Below are positions 50,936-58,256 of a stretch of 64,000 nucleotides of DNA, piece after piece. The first letter of the stretch is position 1. Each line of letters starts with the position of its first letter. A model generated the notes under the pieces. That model worked only from the letters and a program-made list of their open reading frames with translations, searched no databases and was not told the DNA's origin. Origin of the DNA: IMCC26256 sp046074845 (GTDB taxonomy: Bacteria > Actinomycetota > Acidimicrobiia > IMCC26256); the NCBI GenBank assembly GCA_046074845.1, contig JBJTOY010000062.1, positions 3,550 to 67,549 on the forward strand. Reading direction: 5' to 3'. Position numbers and translations under genes: made by a program.

Positions 50936-51175
50936 TCAGCCGACCGAGTCGGCCACGCGCTCCTCGTCGAGCACGATGACCCGCAGCTTCGGACCGTCCT
51001 CGGCACGCAGCCGCTCGACCCCGAGCTCGACCGCGGCCTGGAGCCGTTCGAACAGTCGGCTGTCGCTCAGGTGCTCGAGGCGACGACGGATCTGTTCGTA
51101 CCGCGCCCGCCCGGCCTTGGCGCCGAGGTAGTACCCGGCGGCGAATCCGACCACGAGACCGATGCGCAACTTCAT
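50936..51175 (-). CDS. Small YtxH-like membrane protein
   Basis: This is a 79-residue protein with one N-terminal hydrophobic segment (MKLRIGLVVGFAAGYYLGAK) followed by a basic amphipathic helix (AGRARYEQIRRRLEHLSDSR). The GYYLGAKAGRxRYEQI pattern is common in small actinobacterial envelope proteins of the YtxH type. Function is unknown. ATG 51175 follows AAGGGG on the minus strand. A GTG/ATG further upstream would only add sequence with no family look. Confidence 0.7.
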   Translation of the reverse strand: MKLRIGLVVGFAAGYYLGAKAGRARYEQIRRRLEHLSDSRLFERLQAAVELGVERLRAEDGPKLRVIVLDEERVADSVG

Positions 51176-51292
51176 GGACCCCTTGCCTATCGCACATGAG
51201 GGGTCGCATGCGGCATCGCGCGCCATCTCCGGCCCGTGCCGGGTCCGCGTCGGGTCCGGCACGGGGCTGCGAGGCCCACTCCGCCGGGCTGG

Positions 51293-51298
51293 TACCCT
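51293..51298 (+). promoter_or_regulatory. -10-like box TACCCT of tRNA-Asn
   Basis: TACCCT lies 29 nt before the mature tRNA, giving a 5' precursor that contains a small hairpin. Confidence 0.4.
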
Positions 51299-51306
51299 TC
51301 GCCCCT

Positions 51307-51324
51307 CGCACCGCTCGCGGTGCG
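51307..51324 (+). other. Hairpin in the tRNA-Asn precursor leader
   Basis: CGCACCG (51307-51313) and CGGTGCG (51318-51324) form a 7-bp stem with a CTCG loop, 3 nt before the tRNA. It could guide 5' processing by RNase P. Confidence 0.4.
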
Positions 51325-51327
51325 GTT

Positions 51328-51400
51328 TCCGGGGTAGCTCAACCGGCAGAGCAAGCGGCTGTTAACCGCTAGGTTGAGAGTTCGAGTCTCTCCCCCGGAG
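51328..51400 (+). tRNA. tRNA-Asn (anticodon GTT)
   Basis: The 73-nt cloverleaf has acceptor TCCGGGG/CCCCGGA with discriminator G, anticodon stem AGCGG/CCGCT around loop CTGTTAA, and T-arm GAGAG-TTCGAGT-CTCTC. The 3' CCA is not encoded. Confidence 0.96.
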
Positions 51401-51408
51401 CCCACGTG

Positions 51409-51433
51409 CGCCCGACCCGGCCCGGGTCGGGCG
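51409..51433 (+). terminator. Terminator hairpin after tRNA-Asn
   Basis: A perfect 10-bp stem (CGCCCGACCC, 51409-51418, with GGGTCGGGCG, 51424-51433) has a GGCCC loop and begins 9 nt after the tRNA. Confidence 0.75.
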
Positions 51434-51485
51434 TCGTCGCGTCCGGGGGGTCCGGTGCCCCTCCGGGCCGTGCGAGGATGGGGCC

Positions 51486-52232
51486 ATGTCCACGGCCCTG
51501 GGGTCCACGGTCCAGCGTCGGCTCGACGAGCGCGCCGAGCGGTGGTGGGACCGCGTCGTCCCGCCGAGCGCGTTGGTCGGCCGCCTCGACGCCGCGCTGC
51601 GCCTCGCCGTCGTGGTCTCCATCGTCGCCGCCGTGGTGCAGGGCGTCACACACCTCGTCGACGTCGTCCTGCTCGACACGCGCTGGATCTACCTCGACGC
51701 CGGGGCCGACGTCGGGGTGTTCATGTGGGCCAGCAGCGTGGCCACCTTCGCCGCCGGGGTCGCCCTGCTCTGGTGCGCCGTCATCGCCCGCTCGGGTCGG
51801 ATCCTCGCGGTCATGGGCGCGTTCGTGGTGTTCCTCTCGCTCGACGACGCGGTGCAGATCCACGAGCGCGCCGGTGGTCTGGCGCAGCGGCTCGTGTCCT
51901 CCGGCGACGTGGGCCGGCTCGCATGGCCGGTGATCTACCTGCCGCTCGTGGCCCTCCTCGCCCTCGGTCTCGTCGCGTTCACCCGCCGGGCGCCCGGCCG
52001 CATCGGCCCGATCACCGTGGCCTCGCTGGTCGCGCTCGCCATCGCGGTCCTGCTCGAACTCTCCTCGTACGGTCTGCTGCGGGCCGGGTTCGACTACGGC
52101 GGCTGGGTCTACGAGCTCGAGGTCGCGCTCGAGGAGGGCCTCGAACTCGCGGGTTGGATGCTCATCGCTGCCACCGTCGGGGCGTGCTCGCTCCTCATCG
52201 CCGCCGGGTCGGGCTCCTCGTCCGAGGTTTGA
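51486..52232 (+). CDS. Multi-pass membrane protein of unknown function
   Basis: This is a 248-residue protein with about six hydrophobic helices, for example LRLAVVVSIVAAVVQGVTHL, GVFMWASSVATFAAGVALLW, ILAVMGAFVVFLSLDDAVQI, PVIYLPLVALLALGLVAFT and ITVASLVALAIAVLLELSSY. A conserved-looking LSLDDAVQIHERAGGLAQ loop follows helix 3, and acidic EVALEEGLELAGWM precedes the last helix. I do not recognise a family. ATG 51486 follows GAGGAT by 6 nt. A strong terminator starts 2 nt after the stop. Confidence 0.65.
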   Translation: MSTALGSTVQRRLDERAERWWDRVVPPSALVGRLDAALRLAVVVSIVAAVVQGVTHLVDVVLLDTRWIYLDAGADVGVFMWASSVATFAAGVALLWCAVIARSGRILAVMGAFVVFLSLDDAVQIHERAGGLAQRLVSSGDVGRLAWPVIYLPLVALLALGLVAFTRRAPGRIGPITVASLVALAIAVLLELSSYGLLRAGFDYGGWVYELEVALEEGLELAGWMLIAATVGACSLLIAAGSGSSSEV

Positions 52233-52234
52233 AC

Positions 52235-52263
52235 CTCCGGGGCCCGGGGCCCGGGCCCCGGAG
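52235..52263 (+). terminator. Strong GC hairpin after the membrane-protein gene
   Basis: CTCCGGGGCCCGG (52235-52247) pairs perfectly with CCGGGCCCCGGAG (52251-52263). It separates the membrane-protein gene from the tRNA. Confidence 0.75.
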
Positions 52264-52275
52264 TCCGGTGGGGCT

Positions 52276-52281
52276 TAGGCT
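52276..52281 (+). promoter_or_regulatory. -10 box TAGGCT of the tRNA with CAT anticodon
   Basis: TAGGCT ends 11 nt before the tRNA, the same spacing as at tRNA-Ala. Confidence 0.5.
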
Positions 52282-52292
52282 GCGGCCCTCGC

Positions 52293-52368
52293 GGGGCCGT
52301 AGCTCAGTGGTCAGAGCAAGGGACTCATAATCCCCAGGTCGAAGGTTCGATCCCTTCCGGCCCCACCA
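52293..52368 (+). tRNA. tRNA with anticodon CAT (elongator Met or Ile2)
   Basis: The cloverleaf has acceptor GGGGCCG/CGGCCCC and discriminator A. The 3' CCA (52366-52368) is encoded, unlike in the other two tRNAs here. The anticodon loop is CTCATAA in stem GGGA/TCCC, and the T-arm is GAAGG-TTCGATC-CCTTC. It is not the initiator type. Elongator Met and lysidine-modified Ile2 cannot be separated by eye. Confidence 0.92.
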
Positions 52369-52536
52369 CGCACCCGGCGCCGGCGCGGTCAAGCGTCCGT
52401 CTGGAGCCGCCGATACCTCCCGGGTCGGGCGGTCCGTCCGGACGGCGCCCTCCGACCGGGTCCGGCGTCGTACCGTCGGGACACTCGACGGGACCCCGGC
52501 GGGGCTGAGCGGCGGGCACGAGGAGGGATCCGAACG

Positions 52537-55314
52537 GTGCGAGGGAGGCGGCGCCACCGGCGCGTCGTGGCGGGACGTTCTGCGGCGATGGTCGCGCTCC
52601 TCGTCGCGCTCCTCGCCGTCCAGCTCCCGGCGTCGGCGACCGCGGATGTGGCACCCGGTGTGGATGCGGCGCTCGATCGGATCGCGAGTCGGATCGAGCG
52701 TGACCCGGACGGCACGGTGCCGGTCATCGTCCGCTACGCCGCCGACGCCACCTCGTCGGTGGTCGCCGAGGCGTTCGACGGCACCGACTCCGAGGTGACC
52801 CGCCGGTACCGCACCGTCGACGCGCTCGCCGCCGACCTCGACCGGGACGGCGTCGAGGCGCTGCGGTCGACTCCCGGGGTCCTCGGGGTCGAACCGGACC
52901 GTGCGTCGCGGATCGCGGCGTCGACGAACCTGACCCAGATCGGCGCGGCCGCCGCGCAGGACGCGGGGGCGACCGGGCGGGGTGCGACGGTCGCGATCGT
53001 CGACACCGGCGTCGACGCGTCCCACCCGATGCTCGCCGGCCGGGTCGTGGGCGAGGCCTGCTTCTCGCGCAGCGGGAACTGCCCGAACGGCCAGACGACG
53101 ATGTTCGGCACCGGCTCGGCCGCGCCGTGCACGTACTCGACGAACGCGTGCGGGCACGGCACCCACGTCGCGGGGATCGCGGCCGGGAACGATGGGGTCC
53201 GATCCGGTGTGGCCTCCGAGGCGACGATCCTCGCGGTCCAGGTGTTCTCGCGTTCCGGCAACTCGGCGATCTCGTGGACCAGCGACCAGATGGCCGGGCT
53301 CGACTGGGTGTACGCCCAGCGCTCGACCTTCACGATCGCCGCGGCGAACCTGAGCCTCGGCTTCTCCCTCTACACCGACCGCGCGACCTGCGACGCGGAC
53401 GGCATCGGGATCGGGTACCGCACGGTCACCGATCGGCTGCGATCGGCCGGGATCGCGACCGTCGCAGCCACCGGGAACGACGGCAGCACGACCGGCATCT
53501 CGTTCCCGGCCTGCATGACCGGGGTCTACGGCGTCGGGTCGGTGGGCGACACGGACGCGGTGTCGTCCTTCTCGAACCGCAACGACCTCATGTCGTACTG
53601 GGCTCCGGGGGAGGGGATCCTGTCCTCGGTCCCCGGCGGGTACGCCTACGAGACCGGATCCTCGATGGCGACGCCGCACGTCGCGGGGGCCTTCGCCGTC
53701 TTGGACGCGGCGTACCCGGCCGCGACCCTCGATGAGACCGCGGCCCGCCTGAGTGCCACCGGCACGGTGCCGGCCGGCGACGCCCACGGCAAGCCCGAGA
53801 TCGACCTGTGGGCGGCGATCGGCAACGACGTGTTCGCCCGTGGCCTCCCGATGAATCCGGGCACCTCGGGTCCGGTCCGGGCCAGCACCGTGGGCGCGAC
53901 CAGGGAGGCGGGAGAGCCGCAGCACGCCGGGGTGACCTCGAGCGGGTCGCTCTGGTGGACCTTCGACGCGCCGAGTGCGGGTGCGGTGAACCTCGCCACC
54001 GCGGGTTCGTCCATCGACACGGTGCTGGCGGTCTACACGGGCTCAGGTGTCCGATCGCTCACGCCGGTCGCATCGAACGACAACGACGGCGCGGGCACCT
54101 CGAGCGCGGTCTCGTTCACCGCGGTGGCCGGGACGCGCTACCGGGTCGCGGTCGCGGGCAAGGGCACCGCCGCCGGCGCGATCGCGCTCGGCGTCACATG
54201 GTTGCCCTACGGCGGGTACCACCCGGTCACCCCGGCGCGGGTCCTCGACACCCGGACGAGCGGCGGTGCGCTGGCGCAGGGGGAGATCCGCTCGTTGGGG
54301 CTCCTCGGTGCGGGCGGGGTGCCGGTCGACGGTGTGGAGGCCGTCGCCATGAACGTCACCGTCACCGGGGGCACGGCGCCCTCGGTCCTCACCGTGTGGC
54401 CGGCCGGGGTGGCCCGGCCGCTCGCGTCCAACCTCAACTGGCCCGCAGGCGACACCCGGGCGAACCTCGTCGTGTCCGCGCTCGGCGTCCTCGGCGCCGT
54501 GAGCATGGTGAACGCCACCGGATCGGCCCACGTCGTCGTCGACGTCGTCGGGTGGTACGACGACGGCGGCCCGGCCCGCGCCTCGGGCAGCGAGTTCCAT
54601 CCGGTCACCCCGGCCCGCGTGCTCGACACGCGCACCGGCACCGGCTCGGTCGCCGCGCCGCTCGGCCCCGGTTCGGTGCGCACCCTCACCGTGGCCGGCC
54701 GTGGGGGCGTGCCCGCGTCGGGCGCGACGGCGGTGGTCATCAACGTGACGGTCACCGACACGACGGCTCCCTCGTTCCTCACGGTGTGGCCGAGCGACGT
54801 CGGCCGTCCGACCGCATCGAGCCTCAACTGGCCGGCCGGGGCGACGCGACCGAACCTCCTCATCGCGCCGCTCGCGGCCGACGGCACCGTGTCGATCTAC
54901 AACCTCGCCGGGCAGGTCGCGGTCGTCGCCGACGTCGTCGGCTGGTACGGCGCGGCGGCCGGCGACGCGTTCGTCGCCCAGGCCCCGGTGCGCATCCTCG
55001 ACACCCGTGACGCGGCGGCGCCGGTGCGCCAGGGCGAGTCACGGGTGGTGCTGGCCGCCGGGGCCGCCGGGGTCCCGACCTGGGCCAGTGCGGTGGCCCT
55101 CAACGTGACGGCCACCGGGGCGACCGCACCGACCTTCCTCACCGTGTGGCCGTCGGGCATCGCGCGCCCGCTCGCGTCCAGCGTGAACCTCGCGGCCGGC
55201 GAGACGGTACCGAACCTCGTCATCGTGCCGGTCGGTTCGCTCGGCGGCGTCTCGATCTACAACAACACGGGTAGCACCCACGTGGTCGTCGACGTCGTCG
55301 GATGGTACGGATGA
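52537..55314 (+). CDS. Secreted subtilisin-like serine protease with three C-terminal repeats
   Basis: This is a 925-residue exported S8 protease. It has a basic signal peptide ending near ASATA and an inhibitor-I9-like propeptide (VIVRYAADATSSVVAEAFDG, VEALRSTPGVLGVEPD). The catalytic triad is Asp156 (VAIVDTGVD), His210 (CGHGTHVAGIAAG) and Ser376 (GSSMATPHVAG). Four or more Cys residues in the domain suggest disulphides. A beta-sandwich (about 440-555) follows, and then three repeats of about 110-128 residues. GTG 52537 follows GAGGAGGG (52519-52526). It is likely surface-bound or secreted for protein digestion. Confidence 0.92.
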   Translation: MRGRRRHRRVVAGRSAAMVALLVALLAVQLPASATADVAPGVDAALDRIASRIERDPDGTVPVIVRYAADATSSVVAEAFDGTDSEVTRRYRTVDALAADLDRDGVEALRSTPGVLGVEPDRASRIAASTNLTQIGAAAAQDAGATGRGATVAIVDTGVDASHPMLAGRVVGEACFSRSGNCPNGQTTMFGTGSAAPCTYSTNACGHGTHVAGIAAGNDGVRSGVASEATILAVQVFSRSGNSAISWTSDQMAGLDWVYAQRSTFTIAAANLSLGFSLYTDRATCDADGIGIGYRTVTDRLRSAGIATVAATGNDGSTTGISFPACMTGVYGVGSVGDTDAVSSFSNRNDLMSYWAPGEGILSSVPGGYAYETGSSMATPHVAGAFAVLDAAYPAATLDETAARLSATGTVPAGDAHGKPEIDLWAAIGNDVFARGLPMNPGTSGPVRASTVGATREAGEPQHAGVTSSGSLWWTFDAPSAGAVNLATAGSSIDTVLAVYTGSGVRSLTPVASNDNDGAGTSSAVSFTAVAGTRYRVAVAGKGTAAGAIALGVTWLPYGGYHPVTPARVLDTRTSGGALAQGEIRSLGLLGAGGVPVDGVEAVAMNVTVTGGTAPSVLTVWPAGVARPLASNLNWPAGDTRANLVVSALGVLGAVSMVNATGSAHVVVDVVGWYDDGGPARASGSEFHPVTPARVLDTRTGTGSVAAPLGPGSVRTLTVAGRGGVPASGATAVVINVTVTDTTAPSFLTVWPSDVGRPTASSLNWPAGATRPNLLIAPLAADGTVSIYNLAGQVAVVADVVGWYGAAAGDAFVAQAPVRILDTRDAAAPVRQGESRVVLAAGAAGVPTWASAVALNVTATGATAPTFLTVWPSGIARPLASSVNLAAGETVPNLVIVPVGSLGGVSIYNNTGSTHVVVDVVGWYG
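54217..55311 (+). repeat. Three tandem 'VLDTR...VVDVVGWYG' protein repeats
   Basis: Repeat units begin near residues 561, 687 and 815 of the subtilase. Each opens with PVTPARVLDTRT or PVRILDTRDA and continues with VAxNVTVTxxxAPxxLTVWP. Each ends in HVVVDVVGWYx or VVADVVGWYG. Such units are common in exported actinobacterial hydrolases and probably attach to the cell surface. Confidence 0.85.
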
Positions 55315-55321
55315 CGCGCGC

Positions 55322-55999
55322 GTGAGCACGCGCCAGCGTGACGTCGACGGCGGCCTCGAGGTCCTCGGCCGCCCGAGCCTCGCCGAGCTCCGTCGGCGGC
55401 TCCCGCGTCTGGCCCTCGGCATCGGCGTGCTCGGCATCGGCGTGGCGCTCACGGTTCGGGCCGAACTGGGGCTGGCGCCCTACGACGTCATGCACCAGGG
55501 CATCTCGGAGGTCACCGGTCTCGACTTCGGTCTCGTGGTGATCGGCCTGGGTCTCCTGATCCTCATGGCGTGGATCCCGCTGCACCAACCGTTCGGGGTG
55601 GGCACCGTGATCAACGTGCTCACGGTCGGGCTCGTGATCGATGTCGCGCTCGATCGCATCCCCGAGGTCACGGCGCTGGCGGCGCGGGTGCCGATGCTCC
55701 TCGTCGGTACGGTCCTCATCGGCCTCGGTGCCGGCCTCTACATCGGCGCGGGGCTGGGACCGGGCCCGCGCGACGGGCTCATGACCGCGTTCGCGCGTCG
55801 GGGGCACCGGCTCTGGCTCGTGCGCACGGTCATGGAGCTCACCGCCCTCGGCCTCGGCCGGATCCTCGGCGGTGACGTCGGTGCGGGCACCGTGCTCATC
55901 GCATTCGCGAGCGGTCCGATCGCCCACTGGTTCCTGGCCCGGCTCCACCTCGGGGTCGCCGGTGGCGACCCGGAACCGCAGTCCGTCCTCGGGGAGTGA
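55322..55999 (+). CDS. YczE/YyaS/YitT-like membrane protein
   Basis: This is a 225-residue integral membrane protein with about five helices: LALGIGVLGIGVALTVRAEL, GLVVIGLGLLILMAWIPL, VINVLTVGLVIDVAL and MLLVGTVLIGLGAGLYIGAG. The stretches AELGLAPYDVMHQGISEVTG and GAGLGPGPRDGLMTAF are typical of the YczE group. Function is unknown. GTG 55322 lies 7 nt after the subtilase stop. The next coding region is close downstream. Confidence 0.8.
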   Translation: MSTRQRDVDGGLEVLGRPSLAELRRRLPRLALGIGVLGIGVALTVRAELGLAPYDVMHQGISEVTGLDFGLVVIGLGLLILMAWIPLHQPFGVGTVINVLTVGLVIDVALDRIPEVTALAARVPMLLVGTVLIGLGAGLYIGAGLGPGPRDGLMTAFARRGHRLWLVRTVMELTALGLGRILGGDVGAGTVLIAFASGPIAHWFLARLHLGVAGGDPEPQSVLGE

Positions 56000-56040
56000 T
56001 CCGGTTGGCGATCCCCGACGCACCGGGGGAGGATGCCGGG

Positions 56041-56343
56041 GTGGCCCGCCCGACCCGTCTCGACGACGCCGAACTCGCATCCGGCCTGGCGGCCCTCCCG
56101 GCCTGGCACCGGGATGGGGACGTGATCCGACGTTCGATCGAGACGCCGTCGTTCGCGGACGCCATCGCGCTGGTGACCCGCATCGGGTTCGCCGCCGAGG
56201 CCGCCGATCACCACCCGGACCTCGACGTCCGCTGGCGCACCGTCCACGTGGCCCTCACGACCCACGACGCCGGCGGGCTCACCCGCCTCGACCTGGAACT
56301 GGCGGGTGCCGTCGACGCGGCCGCCCGCGGGGTGGGCGCGTGA
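56041..56343 (+). CDS. Pterin-4a-carbinolamine dehydratase
   Basis: This enzyme dehydrates 4a-hydroxy-tetrahydropterin, regenerating the cofactor of aromatic amino acid hydroxylases. From GTG 56041 the protein has 100 residues, the normal size, with LDDAELASGLAALPAWHRDG and the catalytic stretch AADHHPDLDVRWRTVHVALT followed by THDAGGLT. GGGGGAGG at 56025-56032 (8-nt spacing) supports this start over GTG 55996, which would overlap the upstream stop. No phenylalanine hydroxylase is in the window. Confidence 0.9.
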   Translation: MARPTRLDDAELASGLAALPAWHRDGDVIRRSIETPSFADAIALVTRIGFAAEAADHHPDLDVRWRTVHVALTTHDAGGLTRLDLELAGAVDAAARGVGA

Positions 56344-56783
56344 CGACGGTCCTGGTCCTCGTCGTGGTCGGACTGCTCATCGCTGCGGTGGTCGTGATCG
56401 CGGCGATCGAACCGGGTCCCTCGACCGCGGACGTGGCGCTCGCGTACGAGCACGCGTGGGATCGGCTCGACTTCGCCACCGTGTGGGCGCTGTCGGGCCA
56501 GGAACTGCGGGACGGGCTCGACCGGCGGGCGTTCGTGCGGGCCAAGCGCGGGGCGTACGCGACCGGCGCGCACCCGGCGGACCTCGTGGCCACGGCGGCG
56601 GTGGCCGACGTCGCCGAGGCGGGCGACGTGGCCGCGGCGATCACCACGCTGGTGCTGCACGACGGATCGGTGGTCCACCACGAGGTCCGGATGGGTCGGA
56701 GGATGGGCCGGTGGGAGGTCACCGGTTACACGCTGCGGCCCGAGGACGAGCCCGGCCGATCCACCGGTCCGGATGCCGTCTAG
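56340..56783 (+). CDS. Membrane-anchored small protein, NTF2-like layout
   Basis: This is a 147-residue protein with one N-terminal membrane helix (VLVLVVVGLLIAAVVVIAAI). An outer alpha/beta domain follows: ALAYEHAWDRLDFATVWALS, GQELRDGLDRRAFVRAKRGA, then strands ending MGRWEVTGYTL. The helix-helix-then-sheet order resembles NTF2-like or DUF4878 lipoprotein domains. No catalytic residues are evident and function is unknown. GTG 56340 overlaps the upstream stop by 4 nt. Confidence 0.65.
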   Translation: MTTVLVLVVVGLLIAAVVVIAAIEPGPSTADVALAYEHAWDRLDFATVWALSGQELRDGLDRRAFVRAKRGAYATGAHPADLVATAAVADVAEAGDVAAAITTLVLHDGSVVHHEVRMGRRMGRWEVTGYTLRPEDEPGRSTGPDAV

Positions 56784-56786
56784 CCT
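56781..56786 (+). promoter_or_regulatory. -10 box TAGCCT, leaderless start of mobA
   Basis: TAGCCTcggtgctGTG: 7 nt separate the hexamer from the start. The context is almost the same as at nadD. Confidence 0.6.
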
Positions 56787-56793
56787 CGGTGCT

Positions 56794-57381
56794 GTGACGA
56801 TCCCCGGTCTGCTCCTCACCGGCGGCGCCAGCCGCCGCATGGGTACCCCGAAGGCCGCCATCGAGGTCGGTGGCGAGACCCTCGCCGTCCGCACGGCCCG
56901 ACTGCTCACGTCGGTGTGCGAGCCCGTCCTCGAGGTCGGACCCGGCTACACCGACCTCGCGGTGGTCCGGGAGGAGCCGGCCGGCCAGGGGCCGCTCGCC
57001 GCGTTCGTGGCCGGCAGTGCCGCCCTGCCCGCCGACGTCCCGATCCTCATGGTCGCCTGCGACCTGCCCGACCTCGACCCGACGCTGCTGCGGATCCTCG
57101 CCGAGCACCCGGGGACCGCGGGCGTCGTCCCCGAGTCCGAGGGGCGGCTCCAGACCCTGTGCGCCCGCTACGGGGTCGAGGCCCGACGGGTCGCTCCCGA
57201 ACTGCTCGCGGCAGGGGAGCGATCGCTGCGGGCGCTCCTCGAGGCGAGCGAGCACGAGGTGCTCCTCGAGGACGCATGGTCGCGCATGGTCGCGGCGGCC
57301 TCCTTCCGGGACGTCGACACGCCGGAGGATCTCGAGCGGTTCCGGCTCGCCCGGGCCACCGAGGCCGACGGCCCGGCCTGA
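56794..57381 (+). CDS. mobA: Molybdenum cofactor guanylyltransferase
   Basis: MobA adds GMP to molybdopterin, giving the bis-MGD cofactor of formate-dehydrogenase-type enzymes. The 195-residue protein starts TIPGLLLTGGASRRMGTPKA (the GGxSxRMGxxK nucleotide loop). It contains GPLAAFVAGSAALPADVPIL and VACDLPDLDP, with the metal-binding Asp, and the late RDVDTPEDLERF. fdhD and a molybdoenzyme follow on the same strand, which fits the assignment. Confidence 0.93.
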   Translation: MTIPGLLLTGGASRRMGTPKAAIEVGGETLAVRTARLLTSVCEPVLEVGPGYTDLAVVREEPAGQGPLAAFVAGSAALPADVPILMVACDLPDLDPTLLRILAEHPGTAGVVPESEGRLQTLCARYGVEARRVAPELLAAGERSLRALLEASEHEVLLEDAWSRMVAAASFRDVDTPEDLERFRLARATEADGPA

Positions 57382-57418
57382 TGCGCCCCCCGGTGCTCGT
57401 CCACGGGGTCTCGCCGTG

Positions 57419-58255
57419 GTGACCGTGCGCCGCGCCGTGCAGCCCGCACAGGTGACGGTGATCGCGGATGGATCCAGGCGCACCGTCCCGGATCGCCTCG
57501 CCGCCGAGGAGCCGATGGAGATCCGGGCACACGGCCCGGGCCAGGAACCCGTCGCGGTGGCGGTGACCATGCGCACGCCCGGGCACGACTTCGCGCTCGC
57601 GGTCGGGTTCCTCGCCTCCGAGGGTCTGCTCGAGCCCGCGGGCGGGGTCGCCGGCGTCGCGTACTGCACGTCGGGGCAGGTCGAGCAGCAGTACAACATC
57701 GTCACCGTCACCACCCGGGCACCGTTCGTCCCGCCCGTCCGTGCGCGGACCTTCGTCGCCTCGGCCTCGTGCGGCCTCTGCGGCAAGACGGCCCTCGACG
57801 AGGTGAGCGTCGCCGCCGCGCCCGTGACGGTCGGACCGACGGTCGCCACCGGCGTCCTCATGGGCCTGCCCGACCGTCTGCGTGCTGCGCAGACCGTGTT
57901 CGAGCAGACCGGTGCGCTCCACGCCGCGGCGCTGTGCCGAGCGGACGGCACGGTCGTGGTCGCGCGCGAGGACGTCGGCCGGCACAACGCCATCGACAAG
58001 GTGATCGGAGAGCGCATCCTCGACCCGGGTCTCGATCCGGACGGTGCGCCGATCCTCGCGGTGAGTGGGCGGGTGTCCTTCGAGGTCATGCAGAAGGCCG
58101 CCATCGCCGGCATCCCGATCGTCGCCGCGGTGTCGGCGCCCACGAGCCTCGCGGTCGACGTGGCCCGTCGCACCGGCCAGACCCTCGTCGGGTTCCTGCG
58201 GGACGGACGGGCGACGGTGTACGCGGGCATCGAACGCATCGTCGAGGAGGACTGA
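57419..58255 (+). CDS. fdhD: Formate dehydrogenase sulfurtransferase/accessory protein FdhD
   Basis: FdhD passes sulfur from IscS to the Mo centre of formate dehydrogenases. The 278-residue protein has EEPMEIRAHGPGQEPVAVAV, TMRTPGHDFALAVGFLASEG, the sulfur-carrying loop SASCGLCGKTALDEV (CxxC) and AREDVGRHNAIDKVIGE. It ends with SGRVSFEVMQKAAIAGIPIV. GTG 57419 gives MTVRRAVQ; GTG 57416 and 57425 are close alternatives. The stop is 1 nt before the fdhF start. Confidence 0.94.
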   Translation: MTVRRAVQPAQVTVIADGSRRTVPDRLAAEEPMEIRAHGPGQEPVAVAVTMRTPGHDFALAVGFLASEGLLEPAGGVAGVAYCTSGQVEQQYNIVTVTTRAPFVPPVRARTFVASASCGLCGKTALDEVSVAAAPVTVGPTVATGVLMGLPDRLRAAQTVFEQTGALHAAALCRADGTVVVAREDVGRHNAIDKVIGERILDPGLDPDGAPILAVSGRVSFEVMQKAAIAGIPIVAAVSAPTSLAVDVARRTGQTLVGFLRDGRATVYAGIERIVEED

Positions 58256-58256
58256 G

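Noticed and set aside
55996..56040. GTG 55996 as the start of the pterin dehydratase
   Set aside because: It overlaps the upstream stop and would add 15 residues outside the family core, whereas GTG 56041 has a strong GGGGGAGG at good spacing.
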